A DNA stretch of 56,793 nt from Desulfobacter curvatus DSM 3379 (GCF_000373985.1 NZ_KB892957.1:1-56793); one strand, 5' to 3'. Numbered from the stretch's first letter, positions 44,542 through 52,149 are shown. A program made the numbers and translations. Notes: a model not told the origin generated them from the letters alone.

Positions 44542-45069
44542 CTAACCGGCAGAGTTCATTGGGACAAATTCACCTTTACCCGAAATATCCACAATATCTC
44601 TGACCGTAAGAAACAAAAGTCTGGGGGCCTTAAGACCATAGGCTTTAAATGACCATTTAAAATCCAGGCCAATGGAAAATCCACTGCCATTCCGGGTAAT
44701 AAAAAAATTTACGGGCAGTTGGCGGCGTTGCCCCATAAATTCCAGGACAGCCAGGGCGTCTATTTGCAAACGGGTATCATCCAGCCGGGTAAACGCCTTT
44801 ACTTCGGTCAGTTCAATACTTGACTCAGGATATTTTTCGATTTGCATATAATCGGCCATAGCCTTGTTTCGATCGTCAAAACCAGTGTCAAAACAGCAGG
44901 TTTGCGCTCTGGCCCTGGCATATGAAATGGTGGCGGTGTCGAAATTTATACCAATTTGGGCCTCAACGTCCTGACGGGTCCAGCCTTTAAAGGTATGCAA
45001 CGGTGCATACGCCGTAAAACCCACATCATAATTTCCGGTTAATCTATAATCTTCAACTGCACAATTCAT
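44542..45069 (-). CDS. YceI-like protein lacking a signal peptide
   Basis: A 175-residue protein with the YceI lipocalin-like pattern: VGFTAYAPLHTFKGW at the N-terminus, GINFDTATISYARARAQTC in the first half, DYMQIEKYPESSIELTEV in the middle, and a C-terminal strand set. Typical YceI proteins are periplasmic, bind polyisoprenoid or amide lipids, and carry a signal peptide; none is visible here, so this one should be cytoplasmic. Two adjacent cysteines (TCCFD) are notable. The start overlaps the end of ATPase 2 by 17 bases, with AGAAGATC as ribosome binding site, indicating translational coupling. Confidence 0.78.
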   Translation of the reverse strand: MNCAVEDYRLTGNYDVGFTAYAPLHTFKGWTRQDVEAQIGINFDTATISYARARAQTCCFDTGFDDRNKAMADYMQIEKYPESSIELTEVKAFTRLDDTRLQIDALAVLEFMGQRRQLPVNFFITRNGSGFSIGLDFKWSFKAYGLKAPRLLFLTVRDIVDISGKGEFVPMNSAG

Positions 45070-47386
45070 ACTGATCTTCTTTTTTTTCAGATGGGTTAGC
45101 GGCCTTAATGTTTATGTTATTTTGTTGCGCCTTGTCTTTGGCACTGCCGCCCATGGGTTTGCACGGCAACTCCCAGGATAAAAGACGGCTGGAATTGACT
45201 AAAATGCCGGCAGTATGGAAGATATGAATCATGCCGGCCATAACCGGGGAGAGCAATCCGAGCATGCCCAGCGCCGCCCCCCCCAGGTCAGTCGATATCG
45301 CAAAATAATGATTCTGATCAATAACCTTCATGGTCTGGTGGCTTAAATTCCGCACTTTTATCAAGCCTTCCAGGTTGGCATCGGCAAGGGCGATGTCAGC
45401 CGCTTCCAGAGCCACTTCTGCGCCGCCGGCCCCGATGGCCACACCAATATCGGCCCGGGCCAGGGCCAGGGCATCGTTCACCCCGTCGCCCACCATAACC
45501 ACCCGGTGGTCTTTTTGCAGTTCCGCCACCCGGTCTGCCTTTTCTTCGGGGAGCAGCGGGGCTCTGCAGTCATCAAAGGGGAAGATATCCATCATGGTTT
45601 GGGCCACTTCCTTGTTGTCACCGGTGACCAGGTGAATGGTCTTGACGCCGTCGGCTTTAAGATCATTCAATACCGCCACAGCCTCGGGCCGGATGGGGTT
45701 GGCAATACCCATCATACCTGTGGCACTGCCGTTTTTGGATACAAAGATAACGGTGCGGCCAAGCGCCCTTTGTGCGGCCGATTTTTTATCAAACCAGCGC
45801 AGATCCACCTCATGCTCCACCATGAACTGCCGGTTGCCCACCAGGACCACTTCCTCACAGCCGATATTGCATGACACCCCCCGGCCGGCCTTAAATTCGC
45901 AAACCGCATGGGCCTGAACAGACAAATTGCGCTTCTCGGCTTCAGCCAGGATGGCCCGGGCCATGGGGTGCTGGTTATGGGACTCGGCCGTGGCAGCCAA
46001 AGAGAGGATTGCATCTTCGGAAATGGACGGGGTCCTGCCGACAATGGTCATGATCCGGGGCAGATCCTGGGTCAGGGTACCGGTCTTGTCAAAGCAATAG
46101 ACATCGGTTTTGCCCACGGTTTCAAGATAAAGACCGCCTTTGATGAGGATGGAGTTTTTAGCGGCATTGGCCAGGGCTGCGGTGACTGCCGAGGAAGCGG
46201 CAAGGACCGTGGCGCATGGGCAGGACATCACCAGCATGACGGTCAGGGCCCGCAGGGGGTCCAGGGTCAGGGCCAGGGTGGCTGCCGTGGCTGCCAATCC
46301 GATTTTCAGCAGCCTTTCCGCCAATTCGTCCGCCTTCTGCTCAGCCGGGGCTTTATTGGCCAGGGAGTCTTCCACCATGCGCATGATGCCGGCAAGATAG
46401 GTATCCTGGCCGGTTTTCACGGTACGGATGAACAGGGTGCCTTGGGAAATAATGGTGCCGGCATAGACCTTGTCTCCGATATCCTTGAACACGGCTTCCG
46501 AGCGGCCGTTAATGGTAGCTTCGTCCACCAAGGCGTCCCCGTCAAGAATGGTGCCGTCCACCGGGATCTTTTCCCCGGTATGGGCTGCCACCACATCATC
46601 GGGGCGGATGTCGGCCACAGCTGTCTCAACCTCCATGCCGTCCCGCATCACATAGGCAGTAGCCGGGGCAACTTCCAATATGTTTCGAATGGCTTTTCTG
46701 GACCGCTGGGCCACATAATCTTCGGTAAGTTCAGCCACATTATAAATCCACAGGATCTGGATGGCGGAAAAGGCTTCTCCCATCAGGATCGTGGCAACAG
46801 ACCCTGCAGCCAGAAAGGGTTTCACCGTGACTTTTTTCTTCTCTGCAGTATCTTTGACTGCTTCTTTGATCAAAGGTACGGTGCCGGCAATGGCGGCTAC
46901 CCCCAGAAAACTTAACGGATTCTGGGCCAAAGCCAGGCCGAATATCCATTTTCGAACCAAAGCAAAAATCATCACAGAAGTAAGCCATGTCACCCGCCTG
47001 GCCTTGGTCGGAAAGGATGAGTCTTCATGGGCGTCGCACAGGCAGTCCGTACATGTCAGGCCATCGGCATCGGCAGGGTCGTCATTGGGAAAAGTCACGG
47101 GATGAGACACCTGGGCCAGAACAGCCGGAATCAGGCTGCCAAGATCTGTTTTGCGTGGATCAAACAGAATAATGACCGACCCGCTCGGGACGCGGACGTC
47201 TACCAGTGTCACCCCTACCTGACGGTTCATAACTTTATGCATCCAGGATGCCTTGTGCTTGTTCTGCCGGCAGGACGCAACCTGCACCCGTATCCTTCCG
47301 GAGATGAACTGCCTTACCCGGATGCCGTTCTTTTTCAACAGGCTTCGGGTTATTGCCTGGGAATTGCTGTTTATTTTTTCATTCAT
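45053..47386 (-). CDS. P1B-type metal ATPase with atypical actuator motif NGRS (ATPase 2)
   Basis: A 777-residue membrane ATPase. The N-terminal HMA_2-like domain (~22-90) holds an arginine-rich strand (ISGRIRVQVASCRQNK). A Cys cluster, C112, C115 and C117, follows. The membrane motif SCPC has C389-P390-C391, phosphorylation is at Asp433 in CFDKTGTLTQ, the HP motif is in NQHPMARAIL, and the hinge is GDGVNDALALARADIG. The striking change is at 293-296, where the actuator loop reads DEATINGRSEAV instead of the near-universal TGES. The Glu that drives dephosphorylation is therefore replaced by Arg. Either a neighbouring Glu (E297) substitutes, or the enzyme is slow, regulatory or inactive. It heads the operon with YceI-like and small proteins, and is divergent from the small-gene set at 47618. 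Confidence 0.88.
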   Translation of the reverse strand: MNEKINSNSQAITRSLLKKNGIRVRQFISGRIRVQVASCRQNKHKASWMHKVMNRQVGVTLVDVRVPSGSVIILFDPRKTDLGSLIPAVLAQVSHPVTFPNDDPADADGLTCTDCLCDAHEDSSFPTKARRVTWLTSVMIFALVRKWIFGLALAQNPLSFLGVAAIAGTVPLIKEAVKDTAEKKKVTVKPFLAAGSVATILMGEAFSAIQILWIYNVAELTEDYVAQRSRKAIRNILEVAPATAYVMRDGMEVETAVADIRPDDVVAAHTGEKIPVDGTILDGDALVDEATINGRSEAVFKDIGDKVYAGTIISQGTLFIRTVKTGQDTYLAGIMRMVEDSLANKAPAEQKADELAERLLKIGLAATAATLALTLDPLRALTVMLVMSCPCATVLAASSAVTAALANAAKNSILIKGGLYLETVGKTDVYCFDKTGTLTQDLPRIMTIVGRTPSISEDAILSLAATAESHNQHPMARAILAEAEKRNLSVQAHAVCEFKAGRGVSCNIGCEEVVLVGNRQFMVEHEVDLRWFDKKSAAQRALGRTVIFVSKNGSATGMMGIANPIRPEAVAVLNDLKADGVKTIHLVTGDNKEVAQTMMDIFPFDDCRAPLLPEEKADRVAELQKDHRVVMVGDGVNDALALARADIGVAIGAGGAEVALEAADIALADANLEGLIKVRNLSHQTMKVIDQNHYFAISTDLGGAALGMLGLLSPVMAGMIHIFHTAGILVNSSRLLSWELPCKPMGGSAKDKAQQNNINIKAANPSEKKEDQYELCS

Positions 47387-47538
47387 AGGTTTCTTCGTTT
47401 GAATTGTTTATTTTGAGTTGCCAACCTATCACAGCTCGTTAGTCATTACAAACTTTTAATGCAATTCAAATTAATTTTATTAAATTAATTATTTCTGAGC
47501 TGCTATTTAAAATATATCTCTACATATAAAATTATTTG

Positions 47539-47567
47539 TTGACTATAAAATTAGTCTGAACTAATAT
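47539..47567 (+). promoter_or_regulatory. promoter with embedded operator for the small-gene cassette
   Basis: TTGACT (47539-47544), a 17-bp spacer and TAATAT (47562-47567), 50 bases before the first small gene. A perfect dyad ATTAGT-CTGA-ACTAAT (47550-47565) overlaps the spacer and -10 box, where a repressor would block initiation. The dyad's TTAG/CTAA ends recall DtxR/IdeR-type metalloregulator sites, but the match is too short to assign. Confidence 0.6.
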
Positions 47568-47617
47568 CGGCTACTGATAAAATCATAAGAATATTCAATT
47601 GTTTTCCAGGAGGAGAA

Positions 47618-47752
47618 ATGGCACCTTTTATACCTATAGCCTGCGGGCTGGCAACTATTCTGACCTGTGCGTTGGCAGTGGAAACCGGAAAAGGGACACA
47701 GAAAACCATCAAACGAAGAAAAAGAAGAAATGTCAGAAAAAATAGATCCTGA
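47618..47752 (+). CDS. 44-residue basic single-helix protein
   Basis: A small gene with a strong GGAGGAG three bases before its ATG. The N-terminal half is hydrophobic (MAPFIPIACGLATILTCALA), and the C-terminal half is strongly basic (KTIKRRKRRNVRKNRS). It is a plausible membrane-anchored peptide with a cytosolic cationic tail. Its last 23 bases overlap the next gene in another frame, and a decayed relative of its 3' part lies at 36963-36990. No family is recognised. Confidence 0.55.
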   Translation: MAPFIPIACGLATILTCALAVETGKGTQKTIKRRKRRNVRKNRS

Positions 47753-47966
47753 AATAAAAAAAGAATTTGCCAAAATCACTATGACAGCCAGTTTAGGTGT
47801 CGCGGTGATCACAGCACCCTTTTTAAAAAGAAACAAAACAGTGAAAAATATCCATACCGGTGCCGGGGTGTTGCTTGCGGGCTCTGCCCTGTGGCACCAT
47901 TTTCTATACCATTCCGAAAAAAAAGCTAAAAAAGTGCCGGCTGCACCTGACAAGCCTAAAGCCTGA
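47730..47966 (+). CDS. small membrane protein, DPEIKKEFAKI type
   Basis: A 78-residue protein. A polar N-terminus (MSEKIDPEIKKEFAKI) precedes a hydrophobic helix (TMTASLGVAVITAPF), a basic turn (LKRNKTVKNIHTGAG) and a second hydrophobic helix ending in His residues (VLLAGSALWHHFLYH), then a Lys/Pro tail. A two-helix hairpin with a HHxxYH cluster at the membrane edge could contact metal; this is inference. The upstream purine run GAAGAAAAAGAAGAA may act as a weak ribosome binding site, and the start lies inside the preceding small gene. A truncated duplicate lies at 36989-37081. Confidence 0.72.
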   Translation: MSEKIDPEIKKEFAKITMTASLGVAVITAPFLKRNKTVKNIHTGAGVLLAGSALWHHFLYHSEKKAKKVPAAPDKPKA

Positions 47967-48163
47967 CAAAAAAGTGTGTGGATCCGGCACATTTCACAAC
48001 ATGTTAATATTTTGTTAACACGCCATTGAAACTACTTGATCTTCGGAAAAGTAAGCAAATAAGTTTTTCACATGTTATCTAAAATAAACCTAGCAATTAC
48101 GAACATTGAATTTTTTTATACTCCAAGTTAGCTCAAATTAAAATACCCAATAAATTTAAATAG

Positions 48164-48192
48164 TTGACAAAAAAGTCTTTCAAGCTTATACT
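48164..48192 (+). promoter_or_regulatory. strong sigma-70 promoter of the VAHPxGW cassette
   Basis: Consensus TTGACA (48164-48169), a 17-bp spacer and TATACT (48187-48192), 73 bases before the start codon. The flanking 47967-48163 is AT-rich and shows no other supported feature. Confidence 0.75.
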
Positions 48193-48265
48193 AAAGAGCA
48201 TGGGAATTATATATCTATGATTTTTTCCCATGGTTAACACAAATTCTCATATTAAGGAGCGTGTT

Positions 48266-48454
48266 ATGTTTTATCTGCCATTGACAGCATCCCCCCTTGG
48301 CTGGATCGTACTCGGCGTAGGCGGATATGCCCTTTACAAAGCAGGCAAGAAAAAGGGACAGGACGAAGCTGCCGCTTCCCGGATTACGGAAGTTCCGGGC
48401 ACACCGGGCACAGAGGATAAGGCAAAAACAACAGATAAAGGAGAAAAATCATGA
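48266..48454 (+). CDS. 62-residue membrane protein, SPLGW-LG-YKAGKK type
   Basis: The ATG at 48266 follows AAGGAG with seven bases of spacing. A hydrophobic N-terminal helix carries TASPLGWIVLGVGGYALYKA, then a basic KKKGQDEAA segment and a Thr/Lys-rich tail. The motif P-x-GW-x2-LG-x2-G-x3-YKAGKK-x-G is shared with the next gene and with its duplicate at 37112, so all three form one family. The stop overlaps the next start (ATGA), so the two are translated together. The function is unknown; the glycine-spaced helix suits tight helix packing or curvature. Confidence 0.75.
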   Translation: MFYLPLTASPLGWIVLGVGGYALYKAGKKKGQDEAAASRITEVPGTPGTEDKAKTTDKGEKS

Positions 48455-48717
48455 ATGTACCAGTCGTCGCACACCCCCTAGGATGGGTTGTTCTCGGTGC
48501 TGCAGGCTATCTTACCTATAAAGCAGGTAAAAAAGCCGGTAAAAATACGGAAGAGGATATTGCCAAAACCAGTCTGTCTGACCGGGTTATCAAAGGAGCC
48601 ATGAAAGCGGTTTATAAAACCCAGAAAGGTGTCTCCCAAGGTCTGGGAAAAGCCAAAGAAAAATATGGTACACTGTGGGAAGAAGCAAGGACAGAGGCCA
48701 ACACAGTATCAAACTAA
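48451..48717 (+). CDS. 88-residue membrane protein, VAHPLGW-LG-YKAGKKAGK type
   Basis: AAAGGAG lies upstream of the ATG, which overlaps the previous stop. A hydrophobic Gly-rich helix (VAHPLGWVVLGAAGYLTYKA) is followed by a long amphipathic, basic helix (KAGKKAGKNTEEDIAKTSLS, KGAMKAVYKTQKGVSQGLGK) and an acidic end (WEEARTEANTVSN). This is the intact partner of the amber-truncated copy at 37112. The YtxH-like plan (one helix, then an amphipathic segment along the membrane) is compatible with a membrane-shaping or scaffold role, which is inferred only. Its stop codon is the first triplet of repeat copy B. Confidence 0.77.
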   Translation: MNVPVVAHPLGWVVLGAAGYLTYKAGKKAGKNTEEDIAKTSLSDRVIKGAMKAVYKTQKGVSQGLGKAKEKYGTLWEEARTEANTVSN

Positions 48718-48811
48718 CGGCCGTGGGCCGACCTGGTCTATCTACACACAGGCTTCGGCCTACAACAAAGATAGAAAGAATCCAGTTGGTTGCTTGAGAC
48801 TTTCTTATAAA
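48715..48811 (-). repeat. two-hairpin intergenic repeat, copy B
   Basis: On the minus strand AGAAAG pairs with CTTTCT about 25 bases on, and GGCCGA..CCTG pairs with CAGG..TCGGCC, with a two-base bulge. Base changes relative to copies A, C and D keep the stems paired. It sits between convergent genes and could end either transcript. Confidence 0.65.
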
Positions 48812-48816
48812 AAAAG

Positions 48817-49545
48817 TCATTGTGCAGTCCGGACTATGACTGCGCCGGCCTTTTCAGGTGTTAGAAAAAGGCGCAGTCCGCCCGGACTTGATATGGTAAC
48901 AGGTGCATTTGCCGGCCCGTGTCCCTGCAGGGAATTGGCCTGGTCAAGGGATTCCAGCGTCAATTTTTCACCAACAGCCACCCCGTGGGTTTCCAGGTGT
49001 TTAACACCCCTGGGTCCACCCATCACTTCCTTAATCTCAAAATCAAGGTCTTTTTTGGCAAAGTAAAACTGGGTGGAATCCTCTCCCGGATAATGTCCCC
49101 ATATCCTTGCGGCCTCCCCTTCGGACAGCCGGGTTCTTTCCCGCCGGTTGATCAGAACCAGGTAATCCATATGGGGTAAAGAGCGGATAAAACGGATATT
49201 GCCGTCCACGGGAAGGCCTAAACGCGCCAGGGCCTTTTCAATAAACCGGCCACCGGAATGAATCTCCACATGGCCTTCCTGGCCTTTTTTCATCTGGTGT
49301 AAGGGAATTTTTTCCCCGGATTCCAGGTGGATATAAAGCTTCATAACCATGCCTGCCGGAATAACTACGTCGCCATTTTCCCCGTGCACCCGGACAGAAT
49401 TAAAATTAAAATCTTCGGCATGCCGGATAATGTGCCCGCCGGTAAACAGCCCCATGCGTTGCATCCATTTTTCCAGGACAGGATTGGTGACCTGGAGCAG
49501 TACAAGTTCTGTATTTACCGGTGCATCAAGCAATGACGAGTACAT
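48817..49545 (-). CDS. protein of three tandem FeoA-like SH3 domains
   Basis: A 242-residue cytoplasmic protein with GAGGAAAA before the ATG. Three divergent FeoA-type modules are seen. Residues ~5-76: ELVLLQVTNPVLEKWMQRMG, LFTGGHIIRH, then DVVIPAGMVMKLYIHL. Residues ~78-155: EGHVEIHSGGRFIEKALARL, GLPVDGNIRFI. Residues ~165-242: DFEIKEVMGGPRGVKHLETH, GVAVGEKLTLE and a C-terminal LRLFLTPEKAGAVIV. Single FeoA domains regulate FeoB. A triple fusion next to a P-type ATPase gene (11-base gap, same operon) suggests that it serves ATPase 3 as FeoA serves FeoB; this is inference. Confidence 0.75.
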   Translation of the reverse strand: MYSSLLDAPVNTELVLLQVTNPVLEKWMQRMGLFTGGHIIRHAEDFNFNSVRVHGENGDVVIPAGMVMKLYIHLESGEKIPLHQMKKGQEGHVEIHSGGRFIEKALARLGLPVDGNIRFIRSLPHMDYLVLINRRERTRLSEGEAARIWGHYPGEDSTQFYFAKKDLDFEIKEVMGGPRGVKHLETHGVAVGEKLTLESLDQANSLQGHGPANAPVTISSPGGLRLFLTPEKAGAVIVRTAQ

Positions 49546-49556
49546 TTTTTCCTCTT

Positions 49557-51674
49557 TTAAAATTCAATAAGCTGTTTTTCCCTCATTCCTGCATATCCTA
49601 TAATTCCTAACGTAGATACATTATGAAGGATTGCTGCGGCCACAGGACGAAGCCATCCCAGGGAGGCCAGCAATAAAAAGGAGGAATTAAAGGACACCGC
49701 AGAAACAAAGGTCTGCTTTATGGTTTCCTGGCAGCGCAGGGCAATCAGCCGGGCCGTAAGCAGGCTGTTCAAATCTTCCTTGAGCAGGATTACCTGGGCA
49801 GACTCCTTGGCCAGGTCCGCACCGGAGGGCAGACAAATCCCCACATGGGCAGACACCAGGGCCGGGGCATCGTTCACCCCGTCTCCGGTAAAGCCCAGGA
49901 TACAGCCTTCCTCCTTGAGCCGGGCCACAATATCGGCTTTATCCTCGGGCCGGAGTTCGGCATACACCTCATCCACATCCGGCAGGAAAGCAGCCAAGGC
50001 ATTGGCTGTGCGCTCCGTGTCTCCGGTGAGGATGATAATTTTTTTAATGCCGGCGGCCTTAAGTCCGGCAAGCACTTCCGACGCTTCGGGCCGAAGCTCG
50101 TCCCGCAGTCCTAAAACGCCTTCAAGCTTTCCCTCCCGGGCCACATAGAGCAAGCTTTTTCCCTCTTTCTGGAAAGCAAGCGCCGCCTCATCCGCACCTG
50201 AGCAATCAATACCCTCGTCATCTTCTATAAAATGCCGGCTGCCCACAAGAACATTAAGATCATCAATATAGGCAGAGACCCCGTGGGCCACGATAAAGTC
50301 CACCTGGCTGGTGGGAGAAAGCGCAAGCCGCCTGTCCCGGGCCGCACCCACCACGGCTGCAGCCACGGGGTGGGCATAATGTTCTTCTGCAGAGGCGGCC
50401 AGCACAAGGAGCTGGTCATCATCCAGGCCTTGTGCACTGAACACATCCGTCACCTGAAGTTCACCCCGGGTCAGGGTACCGGTTTTATCAAATACAAGCG
50501 TATCCATCCTGGCCAGACTGTCCACGGCCTGGGCACCTTTAAGCAGCACACCCTGAATGGCTGCGGTGTGCATGGCCACGCGCACCGCAACAGGACTGGA
50601 CAACTTGATTACGCAGGAGTAATCCACGGTAAGCACGGCAGCCGCTTTTTCAAAATCCCGGGTCAGGGCAAACAGGCCGACACCCAGACCAAAGGTAAGT
50701 GGCACCAGCTTATCTGCCAGTTCATCACTTTTCTTCTGGGAATCGGATTCATACCGCAACGAGTCTTCCAAAAATTTTGAAATCCTTGCCACGGAAGTTT
50801 CCGCACCCACACGGACGGCCTCAAAAATAATGCGTCCCTCCTCAATAACAGAACCTGAAATAACATCATCGCCAGGCTTGACATGGACGGGCACAGATTC
50901 CCCTGTCACTGAACTTTGATTAATGGCAGCCTCTCCGTCCACCACCCGGCCGTCCAGGGGAATCATTTCACCGGGCCCGCAAACCACCCGGTCGCCAATG
51001 CCCGCGTCTTCAAAGGGAATCTGAATCTCCTGGCCGTCTTTTTCTATCCAGATTTTGTCGGTCTGGGGTTTTAACAGGCTCTTAAGCAGTCCCGTGGTTT
51101 TTGTTTCACTGATTTTTTCAAAATATTCTCCCAGGGCAAGCAGGGTCACAATGGCAGTGGCTGTAAAATAATCCCGCCGCCACAGGGAAAACGACACGGC
51201 TGCCGCGTCCAGGACTTCTACTTTAAGCTTTCCGTTCCAAAGACAAATCAGGCCGTCCAGGATCACAGGCGCGGACAGGACCAGAGCCAGGGGTGCGGCA
51301 AATAATGCAGGCAGAAAAAAACAGGCAAGAGACAACATCCCTTTCACCGAGAGATTTAAAAGCGAAGGAGGCGATTTTCTGTCGTTTTTCCCGTTGAACA
51401 CATCCAAGGGCAAGTCCTGGATGCACCCGAATACGGCAGCCCTTGTTTCTACCCGGCCATCATACCTGACAATGGCTGAAGAGGCCCTGCCGTTCAAGCG
51501 AGTGGATTCAACACCCGGAATGGTCTCCAGGGTAGCTTCCAGGTAATCGGGGTCCAGATCCGGGTCCCGCAGGAATCGTCCTTTCAGCCGCATCCGGTTG
51601 GGCAGTTCACTGACGACAGTAAAAGGGCGGCGCGGGCACGTGGTCATAGGGTATCCGCTCCCCGGGGGGCACAT
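49557..51674 (-). CDS. P1B-type ATPase with DYSCV metal-site motif (ATPase 3, FezB-like)
   Basis: A 705-residue pump; GGAGGACCT precedes the ATG at 51674 (a second ATG at 51647 also has an upstream GGAG). The N-terminal HMA-like domain (~17-85) lacks CxxC but has an RMRLKGRF strand. The actuator TGES is at 257-260, phosphorylation at Asp396 in LVFDKTGTLTRG, the HP motif in HYAHPVAAAVV, and the hinge at GDGVNDAPAL. The membrane metal site reads LTVDYSCVIKLSSP (Cys354), with no proline between or after cysteines as in CPC/SPC pumps. To my knowledge this pattern fits the P1B-6 subgroup, whose member FezB is the defining ATPase of ferrosomes. With its triple-FeoA partner it forms the operon most likely to move iron across a compartment membrane. 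Confidence 0.88.
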   Translation of the reverse strand: MCPPGSGYPMTTCPRRPFTVVSELPNRMRLKGRFLRDPDLDPDYLEATLETIPGVESTRLNGRASSAIVRYDGRVETRAAVFGCIQDLPLDVFNGKNDRKSPPSLLNLSVKGMLSLACFFLPALFAAPLALVLSAPVILDGLICLWNGKLKVEVLDAAAVSFSLWRRDYFTATAIVTLLALGEYFEKISETKTTGLLKSLLKPQTDKIWIEKDGQEIQIPFEDAGIGDRVVCGPGEMIPLDGRVVDGEAAINQSSVTGESVPVHVKPGDDVISGSVIEEGRIIFEAVRVGAETSVARISKFLEDSLRYESDSQKKSDELADKLVPLTFGLGVGLFALTRDFEKAAAVLTVDYSCVIKLSSPVAVRVAMHTAAIQGVLLKGAQAVDSLARMDTLVFDKTGTLTRGELQVTDVFSAQGLDDDQLLVLAASAEEHYAHPVAAAVVGAARDRRLALSPTSQVDFIVAHGVSAYIDDLNVLVGSRHFIEDDEGIDCSGADEAALAFQKEGKSLLYVAREGKLEGVLGLRDELRPEASEVLAGLKAAGIKKIIILTGDTERTANALAAFLPDVDEVYAELRPEDKADIVARLKEEGCILGFTGDGVNDAPALVSAHVGICLPSGADLAKESAQVILLKEDLNSLLTARLIALRCQETIKQTFVSAVSFNSSFLLLASLGWLRPVAAAILHNVSTLGIIGYAGMREKQLIEF

Positions 51675-51760
51675 AGGTCCTCCGGGCCTTTTTTCATTGT
51701 GATTTCTGCGGGCCCAAGTACCGAATCTTGTGGAGCTAAAACAGGATCAGAAATATTCAT
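51647..51760 (-). CDS. possible 37-38-residue leader peptide overlapping ATPase 3
   Basis: An ATG at 51760 (AAGG nine bases upstream) opens a short frame, MNISDPVLAPQDSVLGPAEI and on to PRGADTL, ending just inside the start of ATPase 3 in another frame. It has no recognised domain. Overlap with the ATPase ribosome binding site would allow translational coupling. Coding status is weakly supported. Confidence 0.25.
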
Positions 51761-51795
51761 TGAGGTCAGCCTTATTCTTTTCTTAAAATTCCAAA

Positions 51796-51894
51796 TAACG
51801 GCCATGGGTCGGCCTGGTCTATCAACACCCAGGCTCACCCCACAACAAACAATGAAAATAATTCAACGACTTATTGAGACTTTCATATAAAAAA
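51796..51894 (-). repeat. two-hairpin intergenic repeat, copy C
   Basis: On the minus strand TGAAA pairs with TTTCA about 25 bases on, and GGGTGAGCCTGG pairs with CCAGGCCGACCC (10 of 12 pairs). It lies 120-220 bases upstream of ATPase 3 and in the same orientation, so it may be in its leader. The remaining sequence of 51895-52149 is AT-rich with no supported gene. Confidence 0.65.
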
Positions 51895-52149
51895 GAACCT
51901 GATTGCCCGGTGATGATACCGAAACATATGACAAACTTCAAGCAAATTTTATAAATAGAATATAAAATTCACCATGACTTACTATTTCTATCACTAATTC
52001 GATCATTGGCTGCATTTTCAGATCTTGCTATAAAACAAAAGCCATGGTAACAAACACAATCAAATCCAAAGAAAAAAAGGCAGCCTTCCATAACAATACT
52101 GGTCCGGAAAAAATGGGCATAATCATTTGCAAACGCCAAGGAGAGCGAG

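Noticed and set aside
45908..46915. 335-codon open frame on the plus strand inside ATPase 2
   Set aside because: It is antisense to a gene with all P-type ATPase motifs, has no ribosome binding site or domain, and reflects GC-rich codon use of the real gene.
37599..51674. magnetosome gene island
   Set aside because: FeoAB and small Gly-rich membrane proteins raised the idea, but none of the hallmark proteins (MamB/M transporters, MamE/O proteases, actin-like MamK, Mad proteins I would recognise) is present; P1B ATPases and FeoA-type proteins fit a ferrosome-like system better.
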